From assembly GCF_024346975.1 (NCBI RefSeq), contig NZ_AP024886.1:372001-436000 (forward strand): a DNA stretch of 64,000 nt, given 5' to 3'. Under the pieces are notes generated by a model. That model ran no database searches. It was not told the DNA's origin and was given only the letters and a program-made list of their open reading frames with translations. Each line of letters begins with the position of its first letter. Positions within the stretch are counted from its first letter, which is position 1. This DNA is from Vibrio neonatus (GTDB lineage: Bacteria; Pseudomonadota; Gammaproteobacteria; Enterobacterales; Vibrionaceae). The translations under genes were made by a program, and so were the position numbers. This document shows, one piece after another, positions 1 to 9,184 of the stretch.

Positions 1-1
1 A

Positions 2-982
2 TCAGTGCACTTACGTCATCATGTAGATGGAGTTCAGTATCAGTTTATTATTGATAGCGAAAATGATGGTACAACACCTAATACAGAGGTTGGTTATTTT
101 GATGATCCTATAGCTCATACTGGTTGGCATCCCGTATTGACAACAGATGGTAGTGGTCATATTTCAGGTAAAACTGTAACGCAAGCTGATATAGCGCATG
201 GTCTGTTTGTACATACGACAGGTACAACGCAGGATAAATTTACTTTCCATATTACAGTGCATGCCTTGGATCGTAATGGAAACGATTTGACCAATCCACT
301 GTCAATTTATCTGAATAAAGATTCAGGTGAGGATATGGCAAAAGGTCAGGTTAAAGATACTAAACATAATGATGGATTACCGATTAGTGCTAGCGACGAA
401 CCAGACGACGTCCCAACTATCACCATCACAGCGCCAGAGCAGCACGACGCGCCTGATGATATGCCAAGCGTCGCCACAACAACTCATGACCAACATGACG
501 CTTCAACCCATAGTACAGCGGCAACAAGCAACCCATACCTAGATATGGTACAAGCACATGCACAACCTGCGCAGCAGCATCATGATACGTCTGCGGCATC
601 TCCTGCCCCTGTGGCAAGTCACACGCAAGGCGCAAGCGTATCAGACAGTGCGAGTCACTATCTGAATATGGTGGGTGTTGATGCGAAAGATGTGAAGATT
701 GAGCATAACAAACATGGGGATGATCATCTTCATACCCATAAGCATTTTGCGCACAATCCATTGGCGGATGATTTCCAAGATCCAAAACATGCTCAGCAAC
801 ACGGGCATGATGCTTTTGCTAATCCACTTGAGGATAAGCATGATCATAAGGTTCATAAACATAATCATGATGCCAAACATCACGATCTGGCGGATACAGG
901 TAGCCAAGATGGTAACCATAATGCCCACGATCAGATGGACAACCACTTAGTGGATCCAATTACCCATCATCACAACAGTTAG
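2..982 (+). CDS. C-terminal part of a large VCBS-like secreted/surface protein (5' end outside window)
   Basis: The frame is already open at the left edge, so only the last 326 residues are seen and the true start lies upstream. Roughly the first 105 residues look like one beta-sandwich repeat (a segment rich in Asp, Gly and Thr, ending in a short LSIYLNKDSGED stretch). The remainder is low complexity, very rich in His, Asp, Ala and Gln. It contains two related short motifs, PYLDMV and HYLNMV, followed by His clusters up to a terminal HHHNS. Giant VCBS-type adhesins exported by type I secretion often end in such a tail, but I see no RTX nonapeptides here, so the export route is inference. The His clusters suggest metal binding. 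The beta-sandwich style resembles the giant adhesin that begins near 55.4 kb, although they appear to be separate genes. Confidence 0.75.
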   Translation, partial: SVHLRHHVDGVQYQFIIDSENDGTTPNTEVGYFDDPIAHTGWHPVLTTDGSGHISGKTVTQADIAHGLFVHTTGTTQDKFTFHITVHALDRNGNDLTNPLSIYLNKDSGEDMAKGQVKDTKHNDGLPISASDEPDDVPTITITAPEQHDAPDDMPSVATTTHDQHDASTHSTAATSNPYLDMVQAHAQPAQQHHDTSAASPAPVASHTQGASVSDSASHYLNMVGVDAKDVKIEHNKHGDDHLHTHKHFAHNPLADDFQDPKHAQQHGHDAFANPLEDKHDHKVHKHNHDAKHHDLADTGSQDGNHNAHDQMDNHLVDPITHHHNS

Positions 983-1007
983 TTCTGAGTATTAGGGTAT
1001 GACAAAC

Positions 1008-1035
1008 AAAAACCAGTCTGAAAAGGCTGGTTTTT
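1008..1035 (+). terminator. Rho-independent terminator after the left-edge gene
   Basis: A perfect 9-bp stem AAAAACCAG / CTGGTTTTT with a 10-nt loop lies 26 bases after the stop codon, and the 3' arm doubles as the T-run. It is symmetrical enough to stop the converging araC-type gene as well. Confidence 0.85.
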
Positions 1036-1084
1036 GTTATGCTCGCAACCTATAAGTCATCACTGTAAGTATTATCAACTTACT

Positions 1085-2062
1085 CTAACTTACCGTTAAC
1101 CTCTTTCTAGGCGCACGTTCGTTAGCTCGCTTAGTTTGGCTAGGTAACTCGCCAAACATGCTGAAATAATCTTCGCTTAATTTTCCCATATGCCAAAAAC
1201 CACACAAGCTAGCCGTTTGATAAATTTTTTGCTCAGGGTGCGAAATGAGCATTTTTCTAAAGGCATGCAGTCTAAGCGCAATGATGATAGTTTTCGGTGA
1301 GGCCTGAAATTTCTCTTTAAAACATCGATCTAGAGTGCGTAAACTGGTGTGGGTGATTGCGCAAATCTCGCTGAGGTTAATAGGGGAGTGAATATTTTCC
1401 AGTATATAATCGAGCGCACGTTTAATGACTTTATCTCTTGGAGTTTTACTCGTTCTTTGCTTAAAAACGGTTTTCGTTTCTAGCTGCAAAAGCAAGTCGT
1501 TGGTTAAATCTAACACGGTTTGGGTTTGCGCAAGGGGAGACTGATGGCTAAATGTTTCGCTAAGCATATGCGAAAATATTCGAGTTAACCCATCAATATA
1601 TTGAGGTGTACAAAGGTGTATTTGGTGGGAGTTTAATAACAAATCACAATCAATTAATAGCTTACTTTTTTCAATATAACTCTCAACTACGCTTTTGTGC
1701 ACCGAGAAAGTGTACGCCTCAAACCCTGCGGGGGAAATTACGTCAAATCCATCGCTACTGCTAAAAACCTCTAACGTGTCTAACTGGATTGGCGCGTTGT
1801 TCCAACAAATAGGCCCAGTGTGTTGGGTCATTATTCCAATATTTAAACACTCAGCGGGGGCGACGCCTCGTTGCCAAACTTGTTTATCAAACGAAATTTT
1901 TTGTAATACCGCTTGTGGCAACTGCAGTTGCGTTAAGTGAGTATGAAAAATGCCTTTTTCTAATTGAATAAAATCAAGCCCCCATGGCTTGAGGGATTCA
2001 TTCAATAACTCAACGCTTGGAATGGCGATTGAGTGTAAAAGTGGCGTCGTTTGTGGCTGCAT
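1085..2062 (-). CDS. AraC/XylS-family transcriptional regulator
   Basis: This 325-residue protein has the AraC-type double helix-turn-helix at its C-terminus (about residues 215-315). The first recognition helix region reads SLRTLDRCFKEKF and the second ends in CGFWHMGKLSEDYFSMFGELP, which matches the family's usual GF..xSxFxrxFkxxfGxxP pattern. The N-terminal about 200 residues are a poorly conserved sensing region. The gene is divergent from the sulfatase gene with about 145 bp between the starts, so it probably controls that set. The inducer is unknown. The FW in place of the usual F after CG is a minor variation. Confidence 0.85.
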   Translation of the reverse strand: MQPQTTPLLHSIAIPSVELLNESLKPWGLDFIQLEKGIFHTHLTQLQLPQAVLQKISFDKQVWQRGVAPAECLNIGIMTQHTGPICWNNAPIQLDTLEVFSSSDGFDVISPAGFEAYTFSVHKSVVESYIEKSKLLIDCDLLLNSHQIHLCTPQYIDGLTRIFSHMLSETFSHQSPLAQTQTVLDLTNDLLLQLETKTVFKQRTSKTPRDKVIKRALDYILENIHSPINLSEICAITHTSLRTLDRCFKEKFQASPKTIIIALRLHAFRKMLISHPEQKIYQTASLCGFWHMGKLSEDYFSMFGELPSQTKRANERAPRKRLTVS

Positions 2063-2206
2063 AGCGCCTCTAGAGCAAAGTTGGCAGATTAATGATATTT
2101 CATTTCATATTCTAATATAGAATGTTAATACAAGTAATTGGTTTGTTAAGAAAAAAACACTCATTATTACAATTGATCTGTGCAACAGTTAGCCGAGGGA
2201 ATAAAA

Positions 2207-3850
2207 ATGAAAATACAGGGAATGTTAACGTTGAGTTGCTTGTTGGCAGGCAGCACAGCGGTAATGGCGAAAGGGATTGTGTACGATGCGCAATTCGGGG
2301 TTTTAGAAGCGCAACACGGAGAAAAGTGGCAAGCACAAGATAAACAGATCGAGGCGAAACTGGCTGAAATCCGTGAGAAGAATGGCGGTAAACGTCCCAA
2401 TATCATTTATATGCTGGTTGATGATTTGAGCTATGGCCAAATGGGCAACCGCAAAATGAACCATGTGATGGGAGTGAACACCGAAAACATTAACCAATTT
2501 GCCAACGAAAGTTTGTCGTTGGAGCGTATGTACACCGAGCCATCTTGTACACCAACACGCGCCGCTATGATGACGGGGCGTCACCCAATCCGCAGTGGTT
2601 CAAGTGAAGTAAAAGTGACTTTAGTTGGCGAAGGGTTATCAAAAGAAGAAGTGACCATTGCCGAGGTATTATCTGAAGCCGGTTACAGCACCGCGCACAT
2701 TGGAAAATGGCACCAAGGAGACATAGAGCAGTCTTTCCCTCATAACCAAGGTTTTGATTTTGCTGCATTTCCTGCGCATCAACAGGTACAGCTTTCGCTA
2801 ATGACCAAAGAAGCGTCAAAAGCGAATAATCTGTTTGGCTGGCATGATTCAATGCAAAACAACGATTTTATTATTGATGACACCTTCCGACCAAAAGGCA
2901 TGCTTACTGGGCTTGAAGCTTACAAAGGTCAAAAAGCCAGAGAAGTACACATGCCGGCAGGACATGAATGGTCGCAAGCGGATTATCACGCCATGAACGT
3001 TCGCTATCAAGAGCAAGCAATAGATCAGCTACAACAACTTTCTAAAGCAGACAAACCTTTTTACTTGCAATACTGGCCACTGTATCCGCTGAACTTTGTG
3101 CATGACAATGAACAAAATGTATCTCGAAATGGCGGTTATATGGCGGAAAAACTTCAGCTACTAGATACGTGGTTTGGTGAGTTTTTAACCGAGTTAGATA
3201 CATTAGGCATTGCCGATAATACACTGGTGATCCTAATGGCTGATAACGGCTTAATGTACCATTACGGTGGTCCATCAGGGTTAAGTGAGCTGATTTATCG
3301 TGGTGGTAAAACCGATTTCCTAGAAGGTGGTATCCGCACCGATGCTTACGTTCGTTGGCCTGCCGCGATTCCATCTAACACTGCTGCCAGTGACATTATC
3401 CATGTGAGTGATTTATACACTACCATCGCCACGATTGCTCAAGCAACGGAGTATATTCCTCGTGACCGCGTCATTGACGGTATTAACCAGACCGCTCTTT
3501 TGCTAGAGGGTGAAAAAAATGGTCGCCGTGACTATGTGTATGTTTACCAAGGTCCGCGTTTAGCGGCGGTAGTGAAAGACCAATTCAAAATGCACATGCC
3601 AGCGCCGGGCATGCCAGGTGCGGCCGCGCCGGTATTTAATGTCTATCGCGACCCTCGTGAAGAAAACCCACATATCGGTATGGCATTGTGGTCTGGAGCA
3701 TCTTTCCAAGACATGATGAAACGTCACATGTTAACCATCGAAAAATACCCTCATTTACCGTTAGGCAAGGGTGCGCCTTACTCTGGCGTAGAAAACTTGC
3801 GACCTGAAACGAAGAAACTGGTTGCTGACTTTATGTCTTGGCAAAAATAA
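2207..3850 (+). CDS. Exported arylsulfatase-type sulfatase (Cys-type)
   Basis: This 547-residue sulfatase hydrolyses sulfate esters. Metal-site motif MLVDDLSYGQMG lies near residue 65. The formylglycine signature C-T-P-T-R has its Cys at residue 114 and is followed by AAMMTGRHPIRSG. GKWHQG and ADNGLMYHYGG supply further active-site residues. I chose the ATG at 2207 because GAGGGA lies 6 bases upstream and it gives a clean signal peptide ending VMA-KG; a GTG at 2180 would extend it without an RBS. The Cys must be oxidised to formylglycine, yet no maturase gene is seen in this window. It heads a run of exported proteins and is divergent from an AraC regulator. Confidence 0.92.
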   Translation: MKIQGMLTLSCLLAGSTAVMAKGIVYDAQFGVLEAQHGEKWQAQDKQIEAKLAEIREKNGGKRPNIIYMLVDDLSYGQMGNRKMNHVMGVNTENINQFANESLSLERMYTEPSCTPTRAAMMTGRHPIRSGSSEVKVTLVGEGLSKEEVTIAEVLSEAGYSTAHIGKWHQGDIEQSFPHNQGFDFAAFPAHQQVQLSLMTKEASKANNLFGWHDSMQNNDFIIDDTFRPKGMLTGLEAYKGQKAREVHMPAGHEWSQADYHAMNVRYQEQAIDQLQQLSKADKPFYLQYWPLYPLNFVHDNEQNVSRNGGYMAEKLQLLDTWFGEFLTELDTLGIADNTLVILMADNGLMYHYGGPSGLSELIYRGGKTDFLEGGIRTDAYVRWPAAIPSNTAASDIIHVSDLYTTIATIAQATEYIPRDRVIDGINQTALLLEGEKNGRRDYVYVYQGPRLAAVVKDQFKMHMPAPGMPGAAAPVFNVYRDPREENPHIGMALWSGASFQDMMKRHMLTIEKYPHLPLGKGAPYSGVENLRPETKKLVADFMSWQK

Positions 3851-3858
3851 TCACTCAT

Positions 3859-3882
3859 GGCGCTGAGAGCAATCTCAGTGCC
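3859..3882 (+). other. Intercistronic hairpin with GCAA loop
   Basis: GGCGCTGAGA and TCTCAGTGCC form a 10-bp stem (one G-T pair) around a GCAA tetraloop, directly after the sulfatase stop codon. No T-run follows, so it is more likely an mRNA 3'-end stabiliser or processing site than a terminator. Confidence 0.55.
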
Positions 3883-3904
3883 AATCACTACCAAGGGAAG
3901 TGTA

Positions 3905-5035
3905 ATGAAAAAGAGTGCTTTTATATTAGCGATTATCAGCTTGCTAGTGGGGGCGTTTGGTGCAATTGCCCTTACCGAAGCAGGGCAAATGATAAATATG
4001 CCAAGGGAATGGGTATTTAGCTATTTTGAATATCGTGTTGCGCTAAATGTCTTTATCGTGGCATTAGCAGTAGTGGCAATTTATCTACTCCTGAAAGGGG
4101 CGTTGCTAGGTAAAAAATGGATTGGGTTATATGGCCTAGCCATCGTTGCCTGTTTATTTTTTATCAATATTTTTGCGCCCGAGTTTTGGTTAAGAGCTCA
4201 GCAATATGGCGCGGAATTTATGTCTGTTGAGCAGGCCGATCAAAAGCTTAGTAATGATAGCGATGTCTTTGTGCTAGAGATCAATGGCGATGCACGTGCC
4301 TACCCAAGAGATTGGATGCAATTGCCCCATATTGTGGGTGATAAAATAGGCGGCCAAGAAACCGTGATGACCTATTGTGCATTAAGTAATTTGCCGGTGG
4401 CATTTAATCCTAAAATGAACGGTCAAGAAACGGATTTTAGAGTTATCGCGCAGGTTCATAATAACCTTATTTTTACCGACCGAAACAGCGGCGAGCTTAT
4501 TCAACAGGTGACGGGCACGGCAGAATACAGCCAAACTCAGTTGCAGCAATATCCAGTGCAACGAATGACGTGGCAAGCATTTAAATCCTTGTATCCAAAG
4601 GGACAAGTCTTTAATTACAAACCAAATGCATTTGATCAGCTAACCCTTAAATTATTTGATACAGCACTGATCCCGCATTATGAAGGCGTAGCCATGTTTC
4701 CTACTCTGAATGACCCAGATCCAAGGGTGGAATCAGGCGAGCAAATATGGGGTGTAACCATTTATGGTAAATCCGTTGCCGTGACTCAAAGTCATTTTGA
4801 TAAGCAGCAACAGTTTGTGGTTCATTTACCCGCGCAAGATGTGTTATTTGTGCAATACCCTAAGTTTGACACTGTAGCGGCTTACTTAGTCGATGACAGT
4901 CGAAATTGGCAAGAGGTGAACGTCGACCCATACGGGAAATATGATGGCGGGCAGTTATCTCGCGCCAACTTATATTCTGGTATGCCATGGATGATTTGGA
5001 GCCACTGGTTCCCTGAATCTGAGATTTATCAATAG
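3905..5035 (+). CDS. DUF3179-family membrane protein
   Basis: The start at 3905 has AAGGGAAG just upstream; the earlier in-frame ATG at 3857 would leave no RBS. The 376-residue product has three hydrophobic helices in the first 95 residues, then a DUF3179 domain. That domain is recognised by INGDARAYPRDWMQLPHIV and the conserved MTYCALSNLPVAF, which corresponds to the family's TYCPLxxxAxxF motif. DUF3179 has no established function. The protein would sit in the inner membrane with the soluble domain probably periplasmic. It follows the sulfatase by 54 bp with a hairpin between, and precedes an octaheme cytochrome, so it likely belongs to one transcript. Confidence 0.8.
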   Translation: MKKSAFILAIISLLVGAFGAIALTEAGQMINMPREWVFSYFEYRVALNVFIVALAVVAIYLLLKGALLGKKWIGLYGLAIVACLFFINIFAPEFWLRAQQYGAEFMSVEQADQKLSNDSDVFVLEINGDARAYPRDWMQLPHIVGDKIGGQETVMTYCALSNLPVAFNPKMNGQETDFRVIAQVHNNLIFTDRNSGELIQQVTGTAEYSQTQLQQYPVQRMTWQAFKSLYPKGQVFNYKPNAFDQLTLKLFDTALIPHYEGVAMFPTLNDPDPRVESGEQIWGVTIYGKSVAVTQSHFDKQQQFVVHLPAQDVLFVQYPKFDTVAAYLVDDSRNWQEVNVDPYGKYDGGQLSRANLYSGMPWMIWSHWFPESEIYQ

Positions 5036-5042
5036 CAAATAT

Positions 5043-5060
5043 AGGTGGGGCAACCCACCT
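5043..5060 (+). other. Intercistronic hairpin with GCAA loop
   Basis: AGGTGGG and CCCACCT form a perfect 7-bp stem around GCAA, just after the DUF3179 stop. The following sequence is not a T-run. This repeats the arrangement found after the sulfatase gene. Confidence 0.55.
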
Positions 5061-5081
5061 TACTTAACGGTTGAATTCCCA

Positions 5082-7172
5082 ATGCTAACCGCTGTTTTTC
5101 GTGTTTTTTTACTTCTATTCTTCTGCTCTTCATCGATGTTATTTGCATCGGAATATGTTGGAAGTGATGTTTGCCAATCTTGCCATGTACAAGAGCATGA
5201 GCAGTGGAAAACATCACAACATTTTGATGCTATGGCAGAGGCAAATAGTCAAACAGTAAAAGGTAACTTTGATAATCAGACCGTATTATTTAAAGGCGAG
5301 AAATATCATTTTAGTATTGAAGATGGTCAATATTGGGTGACATTAAAAGATCAACAAGGGCAATTTAATAAATATAAAGTGAGCTATACCTTTGCTATTT
5401 ATCCCTTACAGCAATATATGGTGGAGTTTGCTGATGGTCGCGTGCAATTAATTCCCTTTGCATGGGATACCCGCGATAAAAGTGACGGTGGACAGCGTTG
5501 GTTTCATTTATATCCTGAGTTTGATAAACCCAGCGATGACTTTTTTTGGTTAAACCATGGGCAAAATTGGAATTACATGTGCGCCGACTGCCATTCAACC
5601 AATTTGCAAAAAGGGTATGACTCAAAACTTAATCGTTACAATACCACTTGGTCAGAAATTAATGTTGGCTGTGAGGCGTGCCACGGGCCTTCTGCGCAGC
5701 ATGTTAAAGACAACAAAGTCGCCACGCCCTATGACGTAACCCGTCGAGATATTAACAGCGACCCCGTTTGTGCGCAGTGCCATAGTCGTCGTATTCAACT
5801 TAATGAAGACGGTCTTCATCCGCAATTTTCACAGCGACACAAACTTAATTTAATCAGCTCGGACTTGTATTATCCCGACGGGCAAATTTTTGATGAAGAC
5901 TATGTCTACGGCTCTTTTCTACAATCGAAAATGCATAAAGCAGGGGTAACTTGCAGTGATTGCCATAATCCGCACACCGCCAAGATAAAACTGCCTGAGC
6001 CTCAGCTTTGTCAGCAATGCCATAGCGCAGAGCAATACAACGCCGAAAAACATGCACATCACCCAATAGGGCTAGAAACCGAACAATGCTCCAGTTGCCA
6101 TATGGTCGAGCAAAATTACATGCAAGTAGATTGGCGAAAAGATCATAGCTTTCAAATCCCTAGACCTGAACTGTCGGATAAAACTGGCGCGCCGAATGCC
6201 TGTACGAACTGCCATCAAGATCAGAGTAATCAATGGGCAAGTGAGCATCTTAACCAGTGGTTTGAGCGCGATGAAAAGTTAACGAATAGTCATTTTTCGT
6301 TAGCTTTTTCTGAAGCAGAAAGTGGCAACAATAGCACCAACCAAGCACTAGCTAATATTGCGTTAGATGAAGAGCAAGCGTTCATCATTCGAGCGTCAGC
6401 GCTATCAAGAATGCAGTATTTTGCCGACTCTTATAGTCTCAATGCCATTAAAAAATTGTCCAATCACCCCAATCAATACATGCGTCAAGGTGTGTTAGAT
6501 GCGCTGATCCCTCAGCCAGTTGCGCAACAAAAATTGGTTTTAAAACAGCTGCTAAATGATCCAGTGTTGCTGATTCGCAGTGAGGCTGCCGCTTCGCTTA
6601 TCTATCTTGATAGTAGCGAGTTATCAAAAGACCCATTGCTCAATCAGGTGTTATCTGAATATCTGGAAATACAAGAATACCTTAGTGATCGCGGCGCAAA
6701 TCGCAGCAATATCGGTGATGTGGCGTGGTTAAAAGGAAACTTAAAAGACGCGGAGCAACATTATTTGCAAGCGATAATCGTCGAGCCAAATTTTGTTGCT
6801 CCGTATTTAAAGCTCAATAATGTATATCGCACGCAGAATAAACAGCAGCAAGCGACGTCCATATTAGCTCAAGGGCTAAAGCGTAAACCTAACAATGAAC
6901 AATTATTATATCAATATGGGTTGGCGAATATCCGACTACAACAACTAGATGTGGCAATTGCCTCATTTGAACAGTTATTAACGGTTGCGCCAAATAATGC
7001 CCAGTATCAGTTTGTGACCGGTCTTGCTTATGAAAGCGTCAATCTAGAAAAAGCGATCCAACATATTGGCAATGCCTACCAAATTAGCCGAGACGTTAAA
7101 TATATCGAAGCTTATTGCGCCGTTTTACAAAGAAATAACCAAGCGCTACCCAATCAGTGTTTTTTACAATAA
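5082..7172 (+). CDS. Octaheme c-type cytochrome with C-terminal TPR repeats
   Basis: The 696-residue product begins with a signal peptide (about residues 1-23). It has eight CXXCH haem-binding motifs, starting at residues 31, 167, 197, 230, 291, 310, 336 and 374. After the haem region come HEAT-like helices (about 420-530) and TPR units (about 540-690, for example residues around DAEQHYLQAIIVEPN). The family is periplasmic multihaem cytochromes, fused here to a protein-interaction module. The redox partner is unknown. It lies between the DUF3179 and outer-membrane barrel genes, which suggests an envelope electron-transfer assembly; that assignment is inference. Confidence 0.88.
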   Translation: MLTAVFRVFLLLFFCSSSMLFASEYVGSDVCQSCHVQEHEQWKTSQHFDAMAEANSQTVKGNFDNQTVLFKGEKYHFSIEDGQYWVTLKDQQGQFNKYKVSYTFAIYPLQQYMVEFADGRVQLIPFAWDTRDKSDGGQRWFHLYPEFDKPSDDFFWLNHGQNWNYMCADCHSTNLQKGYDSKLNRYNTTWSEINVGCEACHGPSAQHVKDNKVATPYDVTRRDINSDPVCAQCHSRRIQLNEDGLHPQFSQRHKLNLISSDLYYPDGQIFDEDYVYGSFLQSKMHKAGVTCSDCHNPHTAKIKLPEPQLCQQCHSAEQYNAEKHAHHPIGLETEQCSSCHMVEQNYMQVDWRKDHSFQIPRPELSDKTGAPNACTNCHQDQSNQWASEHLNQWFERDEKLTNSHFSLAFSEAESGNNSTNQALANIALDEEQAFIIRASALSRMQYFADSYSLNAIKKLSNHPNQYMRQGVLDALIPQPVAQQKLVLKQLLNDPVLLIRSEAAASLIYLDSSELSKDPLLNQVLSEYLEIQEYLSDRGANRSNIGDVAWLKGNLKDAEQHYLQAIIVEPNFVAPYLKLNNVYRTQNKQQQATSILAQGLKRKPNNEQLLYQYGLANIRLQQLDVAIASFEQLLTVAPNNAQYQFVTGLAYESVNLEKAIQHIGNAYQISRDVKYIEAYCAVLQRNNQALPNQCFLQ

Positions 7173-7187
7173 TGAAAGGAGTTAACC

Positions 7188-7946
7188 ATGAACAAGTATG
7201 TTCGTATTGTTAGTTTTGCGGTATGTAGTGTGGTCAGTACTAGCAGTATTGCCAATGAAAGTGAAGATTGGCAATTCTCTCTGGCCCCCTTGTTTGTTTG
7301 GGGATCAAACTTAAATGGTAATGCCGAAGCGGGATCGAGTTCATTACCTCTTGATCTTGATTTTAAAAATGACCTGCTAAGTAATTTAGATGCGGTATTT
7401 ACTTTCCACTTTGAAGCACAAAAGAAGGATCTGATACTGTTTGCTGAGTATCAAAATATGACCCTAACACCATCCTCTACAACTCCATTTGGCGGCACAG
7501 TTGATGTCACCTTCAAGAATCAAATGGGCGAACTGGGTGTCGGCTATGTTGTGGGGAAAATGGACAATACAAACTTTGAAGTATTGGCCGGCGTTAGGCG
7601 TTTAGAACAAGATATTTCAATGGACATTACCGGTGCGCCGTTACCTTTCCCTACCAGTTTTAGCACAGGTGACACTTGGTACGATGGTTTTGTTGGTGGC
7701 CGCGTGAAAACCCAATTTGCGGATAAATGGCAGTTTGTGTTTAGAGGAGATGTGGGCGGCGGCGGCTCTGACTTTATTTGGAATACATCAGCAATCGTTG
7801 ATTACCGCTTCATGGATTGGGGCTCTGCATTTTTTGGCTATCGCGCGATGGGCTATGATTTTGATAATGGTAAGGATGATTCCAATAAATATGCCATTGA
7901 TGTGGTGATGCAAGGTCCATTAGCGGGCCTAAACATCCACTGGTAA
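7188..7946 (+). CDS. Outer-membrane beta-barrel protein
   Basis: This 252-residue protein has an N-terminal signal peptide ending near SIA-NES. Alternating hydrophobic strands follow, and the chain ends in Trp (LNIHW), the usual C-terminal aromatic signal for outer-membrane barrels. A strong AAAGGAG RBS precedes the start, 15 bp after the cytochrome gene. The family resembles uncharacterised outer-membrane barrel proteins of about 250 residues. I cannot say what it transports. Placement after a periplasmic multihaem cytochrome makes an envelope redox or substrate-entry role possible. Confidence 0.75.
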   Translation: MNKYVRIVSFAVCSVVSTSSIANESEDWQFSLAPLFVWGSNLNGNAEAGSSSLPLDLDFKNDLLSNLDAVFTFHFEAQKKDLILFAEYQNMTLTPSSTTPFGGTVDVTFKNQMGELGVGYVVGKMDNTNFEVLAGVRRLEQDISMDITGAPLPFPTSFSTGDTWYDGFVGGRVKTQFADKWQFVFRGDVGGGGSDFIWNTSAIVDYRFMDWGSAFFGYRAMGYDFDNGKDDSNKYAIDVVMQGPLAGLNIHW

Positions 7947-7980
7947 TCGTCGGTTATTGCACCATTATCGATGATTTTAG

Positions 7981-8028
7981 TTATGACATGCCGTTATTAA
8001 TAGCTAATAGGGCATGTCATAACGGCAT
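7981..8028 (+). terminator. Complex inverted repeat after the barrel gene, probable terminator or attenuator
   Basis: TTATGACATGCC (7981-7992) pairs perfectly with GGCATGTCATAA (8011-8022). An overlapping second pair, ATGCCGTTAT (7988-7997) with ATAACGGCAT (8019-8028), is also perfect and cannot form at the same time. A short AAATTTATT stretch follows. It may separate the first four genes from the last two of the set. Confidence 0.6.
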
Positions 8029-8077
8029 AAATTTATTGGAAGCGAGATTTATTTAAAGCAGGGATGAAATATTTTAA

Positions 8078-9184
8078 ATGGATTTATCAATGTATAAAAC
8101 TATGAGCGTATTGCTACTTTTTCCTACCAGCATCATGGCAGGCGAAGTAGACAACTATTACGCGTGGGGGAAAACAATAAAAAGCAGTGAGGCAGTGTTT
8201 AATGACTACCTTAATCAACATATTGAAAGTAGCTTGCAACAACTGAGCAATAAACAGCAATCACTCACTTGTGAGCAGGTTGCTCTAGTGGTCATGAAAG
8301 ACCTTGGCGCAACACGTTATCCCTTAAAGCACCGAGGAGCGCTCAATACCGATATGGAACTATGGGCGCAGCAAAGTGAGTTAATTGACCGCCAACCAGA
8401 CGATAATACATCGTTAGACGAATATGCAGAGCACAGTATCTATTCACCGGTAATGCGCACCGCTGGCGTTAAAACAGATTTAGATCATGTGGTGAATGTC
8501 GCAGGTGTCTATTTTGGTACGGATAAAATCAGCCATTTTTTAGGCTCTGGATATGAATATTATGCGCGTTATTTAAAGGCTATACAGAAAGATAGCCAAG
8601 AGTTTTCACAAGCAAAATCGATTATTTGGGCAACCAAAATGGAAGGAGGCTTGCTCGGCATCAAAGTGGTCGGCGTGTACTCTTACGCGGATTTAGAAGC
8701 CAACTACCAAGGCTTTGAAATGGCACGTGATTTGTGTCGACTACAACACATTGAGAATGCTGGTGGCTGGTATCTTAGTCGTCCTGTTGATATGCGAAAA
8801 TACGTAAACCCCAATTGGGATGAATCATTTTATTTATCTACATACAGTGACAGCCGCGCTAAAAAAGTAAAACAGAACATGCAGTTACACGAAGGTGTTT
8901 GCGCTAATCGCCAACAATTGTGGGTAAAACAGCAGCGCCAATCTTATTTGCAATGGGAAAGTGACTATCCACCCTTTGATCAAGAGACTCTCAATAGCAG
9001 CTTCTCAACCTATTTGCTGACTTTAGCTCAACATTACGCCCATCAAGCATCCTATGAAAACGACTCAAGTTTAAAAGCGCACCTTAAAACACTCTCTCTG
9101 ACGATGGAGGAGTTTAATTACTTTATTGGCGAGGCGAAGGTGCCACAACAGCAAGGTTTTAGCCTGCAGGAGTTGTGCTCATGA
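8078..9184 (+). CDS. Exported protein of unknown function
   Basis: The product has 368 residues with a signal peptide near residues 5-21 (hydrophobic run ending SIMA-GEV). I recognise no named domain. Notable segments are GVYFGTDKISHFLGSGYEYY around residue 150 and GLLGIKVVGVYSYADLEANY around residue 195, which look like a conserved helical core with a buried His. The start is uncertain: ATG at 8078 or at 8090 both give a signal peptide. The stop overlaps the next gene as ATGA, so it is translationally coupled to the YiiX-like lipoprotein, and the two probably act together in the envelope. Confidence 0.65.
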   Translation: MDLSMYKTMSVLLLFPTSIMAGEVDNYYAWGKTIKSSEAVFNDYLNQHIESSLQQLSNKQQSLTCEQVALVVMKDLGATRYPLKHRGALNTDMELWAQQSELIDRQPDDNTSLDEYAEHSIYSPVMRTAGVKTDLDHVVNVAGVYFGTDKISHFLGSGYEYYARYLKAIQKDSQEFSQAKSIIWATKMEGGLLGIKVVGVYSYADLEANYQGFEMARDLCRLQHIENAGGWYLSRPVDMRKYVNPNWDESFYLSTYSDSRAKKVKQNMQLHEGVCANRQQLWVKQQRQSYLQWESDYPPFDQETLNSSFSTYLLTLAQHYAHQASYENDSSLKAHLKTLSLTMEEFNYFIGEAKVPQQQGFSLQELCS

